From Candidatus Enterococcus willemsii (GTDB taxonomy: Bacteria; Bacillota; Bacilli; Lactobacillales; Enterococcaceae), in the NCBI RefSeq assembly GCF_009933335.1, contig NZ_MAEL01000014.1:41807-105806 (forward strand): a stretch of 64,000 nucleotides of DNA, read 5' to 3'. A program made the translations under genes and the position numbers. The notes beneath the pieces are model-generated. The model made no database searches. It saw only the letters and a list, made by a program, of their open reading frames with translations, and was not told the DNA's origin. Of the stretch, positions 8,348-17,753 are shown piece by piece; positions within the stretch are counted from its first letter, which is position 1; every line of letters starts with the position of its first letter.

Positions 8348-9181
8348 ATGGGAGAACCAGTTAATCGTGTCGCTTTTGAACTATTTGGGATTGCCATCTA
8401 TTGGTATGCGATTATTATTATTTCAGGTGTCGTGATAGCAATGTGGCTTAGCACTCGAGAATCCTTAAGAGTTGGGATGCGACAAGATGATGTATCAGAC
8501 TTTATGTTAGTTGCCTTGCCAATAGCATTTATTGGTGCACGTCTATATTATGTCTTATTTAATCTTGAGCCGTATATAGCAGAGCCAATGCAGGTCTTTA
8601 ATATACGTTCTGGTGGTTTAGCAATTTATGGAGGCTTAATCGCAGGTGGTATTTGGTTATATATCTATTGCCAACGTCATTTTATTTCAACGTGGACCTT
8701 TTTAGATATTGCAGCACCTAGTGTCTTATTAGCACAAGGCATTGGTCGTTGGGGGAACTTTATGAATCACGAGGCATTTGGTGGCGAAACCACACGTGCT
8801 TTTTTAGAAAAACTTCATTTGCCGAATTTTATTATTAATAATATGTATATTGAAGGGGCTTATCGACAGCCAACATTTTTATACGAGTCAGTCTGGAATG
8901 TCATTGGCTTTGTGTTGTTACTATTCTTACGTAAAAAGACTGGTTTATTGAAACAAGGAGAAGTCTTTTTAAGTTATATCCTTTGGTATAGCTTTGGTCG
9001 GATGTTTATTGAAGGTATGCGAACCGATAGTTTATATTTGTTTAGTTCAATTCGCGTATCTCAATTATTGTCTTTATTGTTATTTATTGATGGTTGGATC
9101 GTATTGATTTGGCGTCGTAAAAAACAAACAAGTTTGAAGGAGTATGATCGCTCACGTGGTTCCAATGAGTATTTAATCTAG
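8348..9181 (+). CDS. lgt: Lgt, prolipoprotein diacylglyceryl transferase
   Basis: 277 aa from the ATG at 8348, which follows AGGAAGTGATAG; an in-frame GTG at 8339 overlaps that ribosome site and is less likely. Lgt transfers diacylglycerol from phosphatidylglycerol to the lipobox cysteine of lipoproteins such as PstS. About seven membrane helices are visible. The Lgt signature GRWGNFMNHEAFG lies near residue 137, including the arginine and asparagine essential in the family. The SGGLAIYGG segment near 93 is also typical. Confidence 0.96.
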   Translation: MGEPVNRVAFELFGIAIYWYAIIIISGVVIAMWLSTRESLRVGMRQDDVSDFMLVALPIAFIGARLYYVLFNLEPYIAEPMQVFNIRSGGLAIYGGLIAGGIWLYIYCQRHFISTWTFLDIAAPSVLLAQGIGRWGNFMNHEAFGGETTRAFLEKLHLPNFIINNMYIEGAYRQPTFLYESVWNVIGFVLLLFLRKKTGLLKQGEVFLSYILWYSFGRMFIEGMRTDSLYLFSSIRVSQLLSLLLFIDGWIVLIWRRKKQTSLKEYDRSRGSNEYLI

Positions 9182-9262
9182 CCAGACAGATGAAGAAGAA
9201 TATGATAAAATTGAGCTATATATTTGAAGATAATTTGTTATGAATTAGAGGAGGTTTCCATT

Positions 9263-10276
9263 GTGAAACAAAAAATTGCAGTTTTAGGCCCAGGTTCTTG
9301 GGGGACAGCGTTAGCCCAAGTATTAGCTGAAAATGGCCATACAGTCAAGTTATGGGGACACAATCCGGCACAAATTGATGAAATAAACACATACCATACC
9401 AATAGACATTATTTACCAAATATTAAAATCCCTACGAGTATCAAAGGCATTAAAGAGTTAAAAGAAGCCGTAATAGATGTTGATGCCATTTTATTTGTTG
9501 TACCAACGAAAGCCATTCGCGAAGTGGCTAAAGAAGTAGCAATATCTGTGAATACAAAGCCGTATATCATCCATGCATCAAAAGGTTTAGAGCAAGGAAC
9601 GCACAAACGCATTTCAGAGATTTTATCAGAAGAAATTCCAGAAAGTAAGCGTCAAGAAATTATCGTATTGTCTGGACCAAGTCATGCAGAAGAAGTGGCT
9701 GTTCATGATATTACAACGATTACAGCTGCTAGCGAAAAATTAGAAGCTGCGAACTATGTACAAGATTTATTTATGAACGATTACTTCCGTATTTACACGA
9801 ATACTGATGTAATTGGCGTGGAAACAGGGGCCGCATTGAAAAATATTATTGCTATTGGTGCAGGCGCCATTGCTGGCTTAGGATTTGGTGATAATGCCAA
9901 AGCTGCGATTATGACACGCGGACTAGCCGAAATTAGTCGATTAGGTGTCGCAATGGGTGCTGATCCATTGACTTTTATCGGTTTAAGTGGTGTCGGCGAT
10001 CTGATTGTGACGGGTACGAGTGTTCATTCACGTAATTGGCGTGCGGGCAATCTTTTAGGTAAAGGAAAGAAACTAGATGAAGTCCTTGAAAATATGGGAA
10101 TGATTGTCGAAGGCGTGGCTACCACAAAAGCAGCTATGGAGCTAGCAACAAGTCTAAATGTTGATATGCCAATTACCAAAACCATTTACAATGTCTTGTA
10201 TGAAGGAAAAGATATCCATCAAGCAGCAAAAGAAATTATGCTTCGTGATGGTAAAGTAGAAAATGAATTTTCTTAA
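9263..10276 (+). CDS. gpsA: GpsA, NAD(P)-dependent glycerol-3-phosphate dehydrogenase
   Basis: 337 aa from the GTG at 9263, placed by GAGGAGGTTTCCATT just before it; an upstream in-frame start at 9224 lacks a ribosome site. The enzyme reduces dihydroxyacetone phosphate to sn-glycerol-3-phosphate for phospholipid synthesis. The Rossmann motif [12 protein letters not shown] is at the N-terminus, and the active-site lysine is in [13 protein letters not shown] near residue 193. [16 protein letters not shown] follows, another family hallmark. Its end overlaps the upstream part of the galU leader, 19 bp before the galU start. Confidence 0.96.
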   Translation: MKQKIAVLGPGSWGTALAQVLAENGHTVKLWGHNPAQIDEINTYHTNRHYLPNIKIPTSIKGIKELKEAVIDVDAILFVVPTKAIREVAKEVAISVNTKPYIIHASKGLEQGTHKRISEILSEEIPESKRQEIIVLSGPSHAEEVAVHDITTITAASEKLEAANYVQDLFMNDYFRIYTNTDVIGVETGAALKNIIAIGAGAIAGLGFGDNAKAAIMTRGLAEISRLGVAMGADPLTFIGLSGVGDLIVTGTSVHSRNWRAGNLLGKGKKLDEVLENMGMIVEGVATTKAAMELATSLNVDMPITKTIYNVLYEGKDIHQAAKEIMLRDGKVENEFS

Positions 10277-10295
10277 TCATGAAGGAGGGGACAAG

Positions 10296-11216
10296 ATGAA
10301 AGTCAAAAAAGCCGTGATTCCTGCAGCTGGTTTAGGGACACGATTTTTACCAGCAACGAAAGCAATGGCAAAGGAAATGTTACCGATTGTAGATAAACCA
10401 ACCATCCAATTTATTGTGGAAGAAGCGTTAAAATCAGGAATTGAAGATATTTTAATTGTGACTGGTAAAGCGAAACGTCCGATTGAAGATCACTTTGATG
10501 CGAATTTAGAGCTAGAAATGAATTTAAAAGAAAAAGGCAAAGATGAGCTGTTGAAGCTTGTAGAAGAAACAACTGAAGTGAATTTACACTTTATCCGCCA
10601 AACGCACCCAAGAGGATTGGGGCATGCCGTTTTACAAGCCAAAGCATTTGTTGGTAATGAACCGTTTATTGTCATGCTAGGCGATGACTTGATGGAAGAC
10701 AAAGTGCCGCTTACAAAACAATTAATTAATGACTACGAAAAAACACATGCATCAACCATTGCGGTTATGAAAGTTCCGCATGAAGAGACATCAAAATACG
10801 GCATCATTAATCCAGAAGGTGAAGTAACCAAAGGTCTGTATAATGTAAAAAGCTTTGTCGAAAAACCACAGCCTGAAGATGCACCAAGCGATTTAGCCAT
10901 TATTGGACGTTATCTACTGACACCAGAAATTTTTGATATTTTAGAAAATCAAGCACCTGGCGCAGGGAATGAAATTCAATTAACAGATGCTATTGATACC
11001 TTAAACTTGACACAGCGTGTATTTGCGCGTGAATTTAAAGGTCAACGTCACGATGTCGGCGATAAATTAGGCTTTTTAAAAACGAGTATTGATTATGGTT
11101 TAACACATCCTGAAATCAAGATTGGCTTAAAAGACTACATTATTGAGCTAGGAAAAATGCTAGAAGAAAAAGAACAACCAGTCTTGAAAGAAACAACATC
11201 GACCAAAGAAAAATAA
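10296..11216 (+). CDS. galU: GalU, UTP-glucose-1-phosphate uridylyltransferase
   Basis: 306 aa from the ATG at 10296 after GAAGGAGGGG. It makes UDP-glucose for glycolipids, teichoic acid and capsule sugars. The nucleotide-binding start [20 protein letters not shown] is a clear family signature, followed by [12 protein letters not shown] near 187 and the core [11 protein letters not shown] near 225. Likely the last gene of the hprK transcript, since a terminator follows directly. Confidence 0.96.
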   Translation: MKVKKAVIPAAGLGTRFLPATKAMAKEMLPIVDKPTIQFIVEEALKSGIEDILIVTGKAKRPIEDHFDANLELEMNLKEKGKDELLKLVEETTEVNLHFIRQTHPRGLGHAVLQAKAFVGNEPFIVMLGDDLMEDKVPLTKQLINDYEKTHASTIAVMKVPHEETSKYGIINPEGEVTKGLYNVKSFVEKPQPEDAPSDLAIIGRYLLTPEIFDILENQAPGAGNEIQLTDAIDTLNLTQRVFAREFKGQRHDVGDKLGFLKTSIDYGLTHPEIKIGLKDYIIELGKMLEEKEQPVLKETTSTKEK

Positions 11217-11262
11217 CAAAAAGGCCTTTTTCCACTCTTTGATGGAATAAGGTCTTTTCAAA
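11217..11262 (+). terminator. Terminator after galU
   Basis: AAAAGGCCTTTTTCCA pairs imperfectly with TGGAATAAGGTCTTTT. The downstream run is A-rich rather than T-rich after CTTTTC, so termination may be partial. Confidence 0.7.
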
Positions 11263-11347
11263 AAAAGCTTTCATGGCATCGCTTTTATTTGTATAATAAA
11301 TTTTGAAATGATATGCTATATAATAAGAGTTGGAAGGGAGTTTTTCT

Positions 11348-11794
11348 ATGACAGCTGGAGGAATCGCAGGGCTAATCGCAGCTATTGCCTTTGCAGTATT
11401 GGTACTTTTCTTAATCCGCGTATTATTAAAAGTTGAAAAAACAGTTGCATCTGTGCAAACAACCGTTGTGGAAGCGAATAAAACAATTAGTGTAGTCACC
11501 AAAGATGTAGATATTCTAACTCGAGAAGTTGAAGGTCTTTTGGTGAAAAGCAATGAGTTATTGCAAGATGTAAATCAAAAAGTAGCGACAATAGATCCAT
11601 TGTTTACAGCAGTTGCTGACTTGAGTACAAGTGTATCAGAATTAAATTATTCAAGTAAAAATCTTGTTTCTCGTTTAGGGACTTTAGGTCGTACGACTGC
11701 ACAAGCAACAATTGCAGGAAAAGTTGGTCAAACAGCAATGAAATTTTTTAACCAACAAAAACAAAAAAATAGCGGGAGTGATTTAAATGAGTAA
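11348..11794 (+). CDS. DUF948 family membrane-anchored protein
   Basis: 148 aa from the ATG at 11348 after GGAAGGGAG. An N-terminal membrane helix (residues 4-27) is followed by a long helical, coiled-coil-like stretch with spaced Val/Leu and 'T-V' repeats to about residue 120. This matches the DUF948 family (B. subtilis YtxG type), often called general stress proteins. It overlaps the YtxH gene by 8 bp, the usual pairing. The exact function is unknown. Confidence 0.8.
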   Translation: MTAGGIAGLIAAIAFAVLVLFLIRVLLKVEKTVASVQTTVVEANKTISVVTKDVDILTREVEGLLVKSNELLQDVNQKVATIDPLFTAVADLSTSVSELNYSSKNLVSRLGTLGRTTAQATIAGKVGQTAMKFFNQQKQKNSGSDLNE

Positions 11795-12335
11795 AAACGG
11801 TGGCTTTTTATTAGGTGCAATTATCGGAGGGACAGCAGCTGCAGTAACTGCTTTGTTGTTAGCACCAGAATCAGGAAAAGAATTACGTAATAAATTAGGG
11901 AAACAAGTCGATGATTTATTAGATGTAGCATCAGATTATACGGATATCGCCAAAGAAAAAGGGGAAGATTTAGCCGATCTTGCGAAAGAAAAGGCAAGCA
12001 GTTTAGGCAAGCAAGCCGAAGATTTGGCCCAAACTTTGAAAGACAAAGCATCAGATACAGTTGAAGATGCGGAAGATGCTGTAGAAAATGTGGCTGAAGA
12101 TACAAATGATTTTGCTTCACGCTTCAAAAAAAATGCGGAAGATGTGGCCGATGAAGCCGAAGATGTCGCAGAAGATATCGTCATTGACGTGAAAGACACT
12201 GTTTCTGATGCACAAGAAATTGTTGCTGAAGGAGTAGAAGAAGTAGAGGAAACTCAACCAATTCCAACAGAAGACTTTGAAGAAACAGTCGAAGAATTAA
12301 AAGAAAAATTTGAAGAAAATAATCCAGAAGTATAA
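11787..12335 (+). CDS. YtxH domain general stress protein
   Basis: 182 aa. The N-terminal 33 residues contain the glycine-rich membrane segment LGAIIGGTAAAVTALLLAPESGKELR that defines YtxH. The rest is highly charged and rich in Asp, Glu, Ala and Val, with repeated AEDVADEAEDVAEDI-type blocks from about 90 to 165. That part probably forms an amphipathic helix. It starts inside the end of the DUF948 gene. Family members are induced by general stress; no enzymatic motif is seen. Confidence 0.82.
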   Translation: MSKNGGFLLGAIIGGTAAAVTALLLAPESGKELRNKLGKQVDDLLDVASDYTDIAKEKGEDLADLAKEKASSLGKQAEDLAQTLKDKASDTVEDAEDAVENVAEDTNDFASRFKKNAEDVADEAEDVAEDIVIDVKDTVSDAQEIVAEGVEEVEETQPIPTEDFEETVEELKEKFEENNPEV

Positions 12336-12338
12336 GCA

Positions 12339-12366
12339 AGATGGGGCATAAGCCCCATCTTTTTTG
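12339..12366 (+). terminator. Terminator after the YtxH gene
   Basis: Perfect 9-bp stem AGATGGGGC / GCCCCATCT with an ATAA loop, followed by six T. Confidence 0.95.
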
Positions 12367-12384
12367 CTAAAAAGGAGTACGAAG

Positions 12385-12735
12385 ATGCAAATTGAACGTA
12401 GTAATACATGTAATAATTCACCGAAAAACCGGTTTGTGGAAGAATTTACCCTTGCGATATTCCAAGAAAAGTTAGAAAATTTTAAGGAGCAACATACTGA
12501 GCAATGGTTTGAAATTGTGGGACAAGTGAGCACTGAGTTAGCTGATCAAATCACAGAAATTCAACGAATAAAAATTATTTCAAGTATTAGTCATGGTAAA
12601 TTCGGTGCTTGTACAGGAGTATTGTCTGCTAAACAACAAACTTATTCATTCGTGGTGCATTATGAATTCGTCTCAACTACTAAGAAAGTTGTGGATCATG
12701 CAAAACTTTTTTTAATTGAAGAGAAAGATAATTGA
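12385..12735 (+). CDS. Conserved-looking small protein of unknown function
   Basis: 116 aa from the ATG at 12385 after AAAAAGGAGTACGAAG. I do not recognise the family. It is soluble, with an N-terminal polar stretch, a mid helix (FQEKLENFKEQHTEQWFEIV) and a probable beta-rich end (QTYSFVVHYEFVST). There is no signal or membrane segment. It has good codon use, a strong ribosome site and its own terminators on both sides, so it is probably a real gene. Enterococcal genomes, as I recall, have a hypothetical gene at this place between ytxH and pepQ. Confidence 0.65.
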   Translation: MQIERSNTCNNSPKNRFVEEFTLAIFQEKLENFKEQHTEQWFEIVGQVSTELADQITEIQRIKIISSISHGKFGACTGVLSAKQQTYSFVVHYEFVSTTKKVVDHAKLFLIEEKDN

Positions 12736-12738
12736 AGA

Positions 12739-12788
12739 AAATCCGAATGCTTACGTCAAGAAATTGTTACGAGCATTCGGATTTTTTA
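12739..12788. terminator. Terminator between convergent genes
   Basis: AAATCCGAATGC (12739-12750) pairs with GCATTCGGATTT (12773-12784). T runs lie on both strands, stronger on the plus strand, so it may serve both the small gene before it and pepQ on the minus strand. Confidence 0.88.
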
Positions 12789-12795
12789 TTTCGGA

Positions 12796-13899
12796 TTAAT
12801 CAATAATAAGTAATTCTTTGGAAGTATGAGTCAATGGTTGTGAGCCGTCTTTTGTCACATATACACAATCTTCGATTCGTACGCCAACTTGATTTGGCAA
12901 ATAAATACCAGGTTCAATTGAAAAACACATGCCTTCTTCGATGACTAAATCATTGCCAGCCACAAGTGACGGATATTCATGGACAGAGGTGCCAATCCCA
13001 TGACCTAAGCGATGATTAAATGCATCGCCATATCCGTAACTTTCGATAATATCACGCGCAATTTTATCAAGCTGACCAGCTGTAACACCCGGTTTCACAG
13101 CTGCTTGCGCGGCTAGTTGTGCTTCCAAAACAATTGAATAGACTTCTTTTTGGAAAGCGGTTGGTTCTTTATAAGCAACTGTTCGCGTAGCATCACTACA
13201 ATAGCCTTTCCAAACAACTCCAAGGTCAAATAACACAAGCTCATTTTTTTGCACAAGTGTTTTATTCGGTGCACCATGTGGACTAGCTGCATGTGGTCCT
13301 ACAAGGACGGTTGTATCAAAGGACATGTGCGCGACACCTTTACGTTTTAAGCGATATTCGATTTCTGCTGCAATTTCTTCTTCTGTTGCTCCATCTTTAA
13401 TTGCTGCAAAACCCGTTTCAAAGGCGAAGTCGGCCCATTGTCCAGCTTCTATCAATATATCGATTTCCTGCGAAGTTTTGCATAATTGCATACGTTGGAT
13501 GATGGGTGTGACATCTTTAGAAAAGTCAGTTGAAGCAAAAAATGGTTGTAATTGTTCAAAGCGATCTAATGTAAAGGTCGCTTTTTCAATTGCCAGTTGT
13601 TGGGGTTGACCATAACGGTTGTTAATTTCATGAGCAATCACTTGCCAAGGGTTTTCTGTATCTAAATAACCAACAACATCAAAAGGCCAACTACTTTGTC
13701 TAGCTGTCTCGGCTTCTAAAGCAGGGGTAAATAAAAATGGGTCATGGCTAGTAGAAAGAAACAACGCTAGAACACGCTCATGAGGGTCACTAGTAAAGCC
13801 AGAGAGATAGGCAATTGTATTTGGATTCGTGATATAGGTAACGTCAACATTTTCTTTCCTCATCCAATGTTTGAGTTCTTGTATTTTTTCTTGATTCAT
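12796..13899 (-). CDS. pepQ: PepQ-type Xaa-Pro dipeptidase/aminopeptidase (M24B)
   Basis: 367 aa. The ATG at 13899 is chosen over an in-frame TTG at 13905 because AAGAAGG is well spaced to it. It cleaves peptides with proline at the second position in the cytoplasm. The metal ligands of M24 peptidases are visible in FDLGVVWKGYCSDATRT (two Asp), RLGHGIGTSVHEYPS (His), FSIEPGIYLP (Glu) and RIEDCVYV (Glu). The N-terminal creatinase-like domain covers about residues 1-130. The gene is divergent from ccpA, an arrangement widespread in lactic acid bacteria. Confidence 0.93.
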   Translation of the reverse strand: MNQEKIQELKHWMRKENVDVTYITNPNTIAYLSGFTSDPHERVLALFLSTSHDPFLFTPALEAETARQSSWPFDVVGYLDTENPWQVIAHEINNRYGQPQQLAIEKATFTLDRFEQLQPFFASTDFSKDVTPIIQRMQLCKTSQEIDILIEAGQWADFAFETGFAAIKDGATEEEIAAEIEYRLKRKGVAHMSFDTTVLVGPHAASPHGAPNKTLVQKNELVLFDLGVVWKGYCSDATRTVAYKEPTAFQKEVYSIVLEAQLAAQAAVKPGVTAGQLDKIARDIIESYGYGDAFNHRLGHGIGTSVHEYPSLVAGNDLVIEEGMCFSIEPGIYLPNQVGVRIEDCVYVTKDGSQPLTHTSKELLIID

Positions 13900-13984
13900 A
13901 AACAACCTTCTTTCTTTTTCTTCTATTGTATCACTAAATTCTTAAAAAAGTTTGAAGCAAGTTGTTATTTTCATGAAAATGAAA

Positions 13985-14022
13985 CTAAAACGGTTGCAAA
14001 TGTTGAAGAAATTTGCTATTCT
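13985..14022 (+). promoter_or_regulatory. ccpA promoter with overlapping cre-like site
   Basis: TTGCAA at 13994-13999 and TATTCT at 14017-14022 are 17 bp apart. Read on the minus strand, TTTGCAACCGTTTTAG (complement of 13985-14000) resembles the CcpA box (TGNAANCGNWNNC) with mismatches at the end, and covers the -35. This would allow CcpA to regulate itself or pepQ. Confidence 0.45.
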
Positions 14023-14081
14023 ATCTAAGAAATGTAAACCGTATTTTCAGAAAATGGAATTGGATAGGAGAACTAAAGAAT

Positions 14082-15080
14082 ATGGAGAAACAAACTATTA
14101 CTATTTATGATGTCGCAAGAGAAGCAAATGTATCGATGGCTACAGTCTCTCGTGTTGTAAATGGCAATCCCAACGTCAAACCTGCCACTCGTAAAAAAGT
14201 ACTAGAAGTAATTGATCGTCTTGATTATCGCCCAAATGCTGTTGCTCGAGGCTTGGCTAGTAAAAAAACCACCACAGTGGGTGTGATTATTCCTGATGTC
14301 AGCAATATGTTTTTTGCCTCTTTAGCTCGTGGTATTGATGATGTTGCAACGATGTATAAATACAATATTATTTTAGCAAACTCTGATGGCGACAGCCTAA
14401 AAGAAGTAAATGTATTGAATAATTTATTAGCAAAACAAGTAGATGGTGTCATCTTTATGGGTCACCGTATTACAGATGAAATTCGTGGAGAATTTTCACG
14501 TTCAAAAACTCCAGTTGTTTTAGCTGGTTCAATTGATCCGGATGAACAAGTTGGTAGTGTAAATATTGATTATACGTCAGCGACAAAAGAAGCTGTTAGC
14601 TTATTAGCAAAAAACAATCAAAAAATTGCTTTCATTAGTGGTGCTTTAATTGATCCAATCAATGGTCAAAATCGTTTGAATGGGTATAAAGAAGCTTTGA
14701 AAGACAACAACTTGGAATACAACGAAGGTTTAATTTTTGAAGCACCTTATTCTTTCAAAGACGGTTTAGCTTTAGTTGAACGTTTATTGAATAGTGGCGC
14801 CACAGCTGCTTATGTTACAGATGATGAATTAGCTATTGGTATTTTAGATGGTTTATATGATCGTGGTGTCAAAGTGCCAGAAGACTTTGAAATTATCACA
14901 AGTAACAACTCATTATTAACAGATGTTGCTCGTCCTCGATTATCAAGTGTGAGTCAACCATTATATGATATCGGTGCGGTTGCCATGCGTCTATTAACAA
15001 AAATGATGAATAAAGAAGATGTTGAACAAAAAACAATTGTTTTACCATACAACATTTTAGAAAAAGGTTCAACAAAATAA
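14082..15080 (+). CDS. ccpA: CcpA, catabolite control protein A
   Basis: 332 aa from the ATG at 14082 after GGATAGGAG. It is a LacI/GalR regulator: the HTH (TIYDVAREANVSMATVSRVV) with the minor-groove hinge helix (YRPNAVARGLASKKT) near 47-60, then a periplasmic-binding-like core. CcpA with HPr-Ser-P represses or activates carbon genes through cre sites. Both HprK and a candidate cre site (before the beta-glucoside genes) are in this window. Pairing with divergent pepQ supports ccpA over other LacI members. Confidence 0.95.
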   Translation: MEKQTITIYDVAREANVSMATVSRVVNGNPNVKPATRKKVLEVIDRLDYRPNAVARGLASKKTTTVGVIIPDVSNMFFASLARGIDDVATMYKYNIILANSDGDSLKEVNVLNNLLAKQVDGVIFMGHRITDEIRGEFSRSKTPVVLAGSIDPDEQVGSVNIDYTSATKEAVSLLAKNNQKIAFISGALIDPINGQNRLNGYKEALKDNNLEYNEGLIFEAPYSFKDGLALVERLLNSGATAAYVTDDELAIGILDGLYDRGVKVPEDFEIITSNNSLLTDVARPRLSSVSQPLYDIGAVAMRLLTKMMNKEDVEQKTIVLPYNILEKGSTK

Positions 15081-15088
15081 TAAAGTCG

Positions 15089-15119
15089 AAGTTTGGTAGC
15101 TTGCTACCGAACTTTTTTT
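15089..15119 (+). terminator. Terminator after ccpA
   Basis: AAGTTTGGTAGC pairs with GCTACCGAACTT across a two-base turn, with one G-T pair, followed by seven T. Confidence 0.93.
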
Positions 15120-15123
15120 ATGT

Positions 15124-15157
15124 AAAAAAACTCCAAAAGCCATAAGGACTTTTGGAG
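15124..15157 (-). terminator. Terminator after the class A PBP gene
   Basis: On the minus strand CTCCAAAAG pairs with CTTTTGGAG around a 9-base loop and runs into seven T (A run at 15124-15130 on the plus strand). Confidence 0.9.
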
Positions 15158-15163
15158 CGAAAA

Positions 15164-17536
15164 CTAATCTTCTTTTTTCTTTTCTTCTTTTTTCTCTTTT
15201 TTAGGGGGGGTTGCTCTTCTTTGGTTTGAAGGAGTAGGGATTGCTTTTTTCCAATAATCAGCATAATTAGCATCGGTACCACCAATACCAAATTTGAAAC
15301 TAGCATTAGCGGGCCCACCTTTTGCCCAGTAGGAAGCAACTGTCTCATTAGGAACGCTGATTGAACGATTATTGACAGTGACTTTTCCACCTGGTTTGGT
15401 TCCAGTAAATTTAGAGACTTGATAAGTGTTTACGTTTGAATCAAGTTCAAATTTATCATTCACACCAATCACATCAGGTTTTGTCTGATAGATAGAATTA
15501 GCTAAATATGCCATATATTGTGCCGTTCGACGGCCTGCATCTTGATCAGTTGGTTTGTTGTCTTCACGCCCAGACCAGCTACTCAAGGTCACTTTAGGGG
15601 TAGAAACAACTAGCCATGAATCAACATATTCATCGGTTGTTCCTGTTTTACCAACCCAATCAGCATTGCCTAAATTCCAATCTAAGTTTTTAAGGTTCGA
15701 TAAGAATGGTGTGGTAACTGCTTCTGTTAAAACGCTACGCATCAAATCATTCATGATAGAGGCAGTAGCTGGTGAAAATACTTGAACAGGTGCTGCTTCA
15801 TGTTGATAAAGAACGTTACCTTTCGAATCTTTAATGGATTCAATAATATAACCTTCTTGATAGACCCCCTTATTAGCAAGGGTTTGGAATCCATTTGTTT
15901 GAGCTAACGTAGTGAGTTCCATTACACCCATCGGCGCAGATTCATATTGCCAGACAGGGGTATCGGGATAATTCATTTCTTTTAAATAATTATCATAAAC
16001 AAAGGTTGGAGACCCCATTTCATTTAACACTTCTTGATATAAATGTCTAGCAGGGATATTATTTGAATGAACAATCGTTTCGCGAACGGTTTGGAATGTT
16101 TTTGAACCAGCATTAGTTGCATTCATAATCGGAGAGCCGGCATCTTCACCAAATTCCCAATTCGTTGGGTAATCAGAAACACGAGATTCACTACCAACTA
16201 AACCTTGATCTAATGCTGGTGCGTAAACTGATACGGGTTTGATTGCAGAACCTGCTTGACGTTTTGAACTAAACGCATGATTATATGGATTGCTTGCATA
16301 ATCACGTCCGCCGATAAAACCTAAAATTTTCCCAGTATTATTTTCCATTAGCACGTTGCCGACTTCAATACTTGAGCCATTATCTAACATGTAACCATAA
16401 TTTTGAACAGCTTCTTGCATCGATTGATAAAGATCCTTATCAATTGTTGATTGAACCGTATACCCACCATTGGCTAATTTGAATTCTGCTTTTTGAAGAT
16501 AATCTTGATACACTTCATCTGTTGCAAAATCTTCAGCGCTAACTTTCGCTTCATCTGCTAATTGTTTTGCGACGATTTTTAATGCTTCACCCATGACAGT
16601 GTTGTATAAGAAGCCTTGTTCGTCATTGTCAGGCGTTCCTTTTGGTTTAAAATCAGCTGTTAAATCATAAGCAAGGGCTTCTTCGTATTCCTTTTTCGAA
16701 ATATCATGATTTCGATACATACTGAAGAGCACAAAATCTTTTCGGTTTAAGCCGTATTCTAAATTATCTTGAAAATCGCCACTGTTTGTATAGGGGCTAT
16801 AAGAAATAGGACTTTGTGGCAAACCAGCAATAAATGCGGCTTGTGGTAAATTAACATCGCTTGCATTGATACCAAATATCCCTTGCGCCGCTTCCTGAAC
16901 ACCAGCAATATTTTGACCTAAATTATTTCGACCAAAAGGTGAAATATTGAGATACATTGCGATGATTTCATCTTTAGAAAAATTCTTTTCCACTTCCATT
17001 GCCAGTAAGATTTCATTGGCTTTACGTTTAAAAGTTGTTTCATCGCTTAAAATTTGCTGCTTCACTAATTGTTGCGTTAAAGTAGAACCACCGCTACTAC
17101 CAATCCCAGTTACTTCTGAGATTAAGGCACGTAAAACAGCTTTTGGCACAACGCCTTTATGCTCGTAAAAATATTCATCTTCGGTGGCAACCACTGCTTT
17201 TTTCAACCAGTCAGAAATCTGATCAGAAGGGATGCTTGTTCGGAATAAATCAGAACGAATGGTGGCAATCGATGAATTATCTGCATAGGCTAACTTAGAT
17301 GTTTCGGTAATATTACCTAAATCTTGTTGCAATTCTTGTTTGGTCGGAGGATCAGTATCTTTTACTAAGTAGGCAAAATATCCCAAACCAATACCAGCAC
17401 CCAATGCACCAAGCATTAACATTAAAGAAATACCGACTAAAATCAAAGACTGCATCACTCGGATTACGACATTAAAATAAAACCAGCCAGTAGAGCCTTC
17501 TTTCTTTGGTGTTATTTTTTTTCCTTTTTGGGACAA
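15164..17536 (-). CDS. Class A penicillin-binding protein (glycosyltransferase-transpeptidase)
   Basis: 790 aa from a TTG at 17536, placed by GAGGTGACTAAT before it. It polymerises and cross-links peptidoglycan outside the membrane. A basic tail precedes one membrane anchor (about residues 25-55). The GT51 domain shows EDEYFYEHKGV and GGSTLTQQLVKQ. The transpeptidase domain has the SxxK box GSAIKPV, the SxN box HSNNIPA and KTG as GKTGTTDEY. The C-terminus is a Lys/Glu-rich tail of about 25 residues. It looks like enterococcal Pbp2a, but the exact name among class A PBPs is uncertain. Confidence 0.93.
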   Translation of the reverse strand: MSQKGKKITPKKEGSTGWFYFNVVIRVMQSLILVGISLMLMLGALGAGIGLGYFAYLVKDTDPPTKQELQQDLGNITETSKLAYADNSSIATIRSDLFRTSIPSDQISDWLKKAVVATEDEYFYEHKGVVPKAVLRALISEVTGIGSSGGSTLTQQLVKQQILSDETTFKRKANEILLAMEVEKNFSKDEIIAMYLNISPFGRNNLGQNIAGVQEAAQGIFGINASDVNLPQAAFIAGLPQSPISYSPYTNSGDFQDNLEYGLNRKDFVLFSMYRNHDISKKEYEEALAYDLTADFKPKGTPDNDEQGFLYNTVMGEALKIVAKQLADEAKVSAEDFATDEVYQDYLQKAEFKLANGGYTVQSTIDKDLYQSMQEAVQNYGYMLDNGSSIEVGNVLMENNTGKILGFIGGRDYASNPYNHAFSSKRQAGSAIKPVSVYAPALDQGLVGSESRVSDYPTNWEFGEDAGSPIMNATNAGSKTFQTVRETIVHSNNIPARHLYQEVLNEMGSPTFVYDNYLKEMNYPDTPVWQYESAPMGVMELTTLAQTNGFQTLANKGVYQEGYIIESIKDSKGNVLYQHEAAPVQVFSPATASIMNDLMRSVLTEAVTTPFLSNLKNLDWNLGNADWVGKTGTTDEYVDSWLVVSTPKVTLSSWSGREDNKPTDQDAGRRTAQYMAYLANSIYQTKPDVIGVNDKFELDSNVNTYQVSKFTGTKPGGKVTVNNRSISVPNETVASYWAKGGPANASFKFGIGGTDANYADYWKKAIPTPSNQRRATPPKKEKKEEKKKED

Positions 17537-17753
17537 ATTAGTCACCTCAATTTTCTTTTGATTCCGTTTGATTATAACAAAAAAATCGGTTGATTCCAAA
17601 AATTTTTGAAGTGTTTTATTCGAATGAGTAGAATATTTTAGTCTTTTTAAAGATTCTTAGGGTAGAATCAAGGTTTTTTTGATAGTTTCTCTTTTCTTTC
17701 ACTGGATTTTCAGTTAATATGAAAAATGAGTATTTATTGAGGAGGAAAATTAC

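Noticed and set aside
11821..12199. Antisense frames opposite the YtxH gene
   Set aside because: They arise from the repetitive Asp/Glu/Ala codons of ytxH and have no ribosome site or sensible protein.
17537..17753. T-box before tyrS
   Set aside because: No T-box core (TGGNACC) or leader terminator is present; only a short GATTCT/AGAATC repeat at 17652-17669 was seen, too small to interpret.
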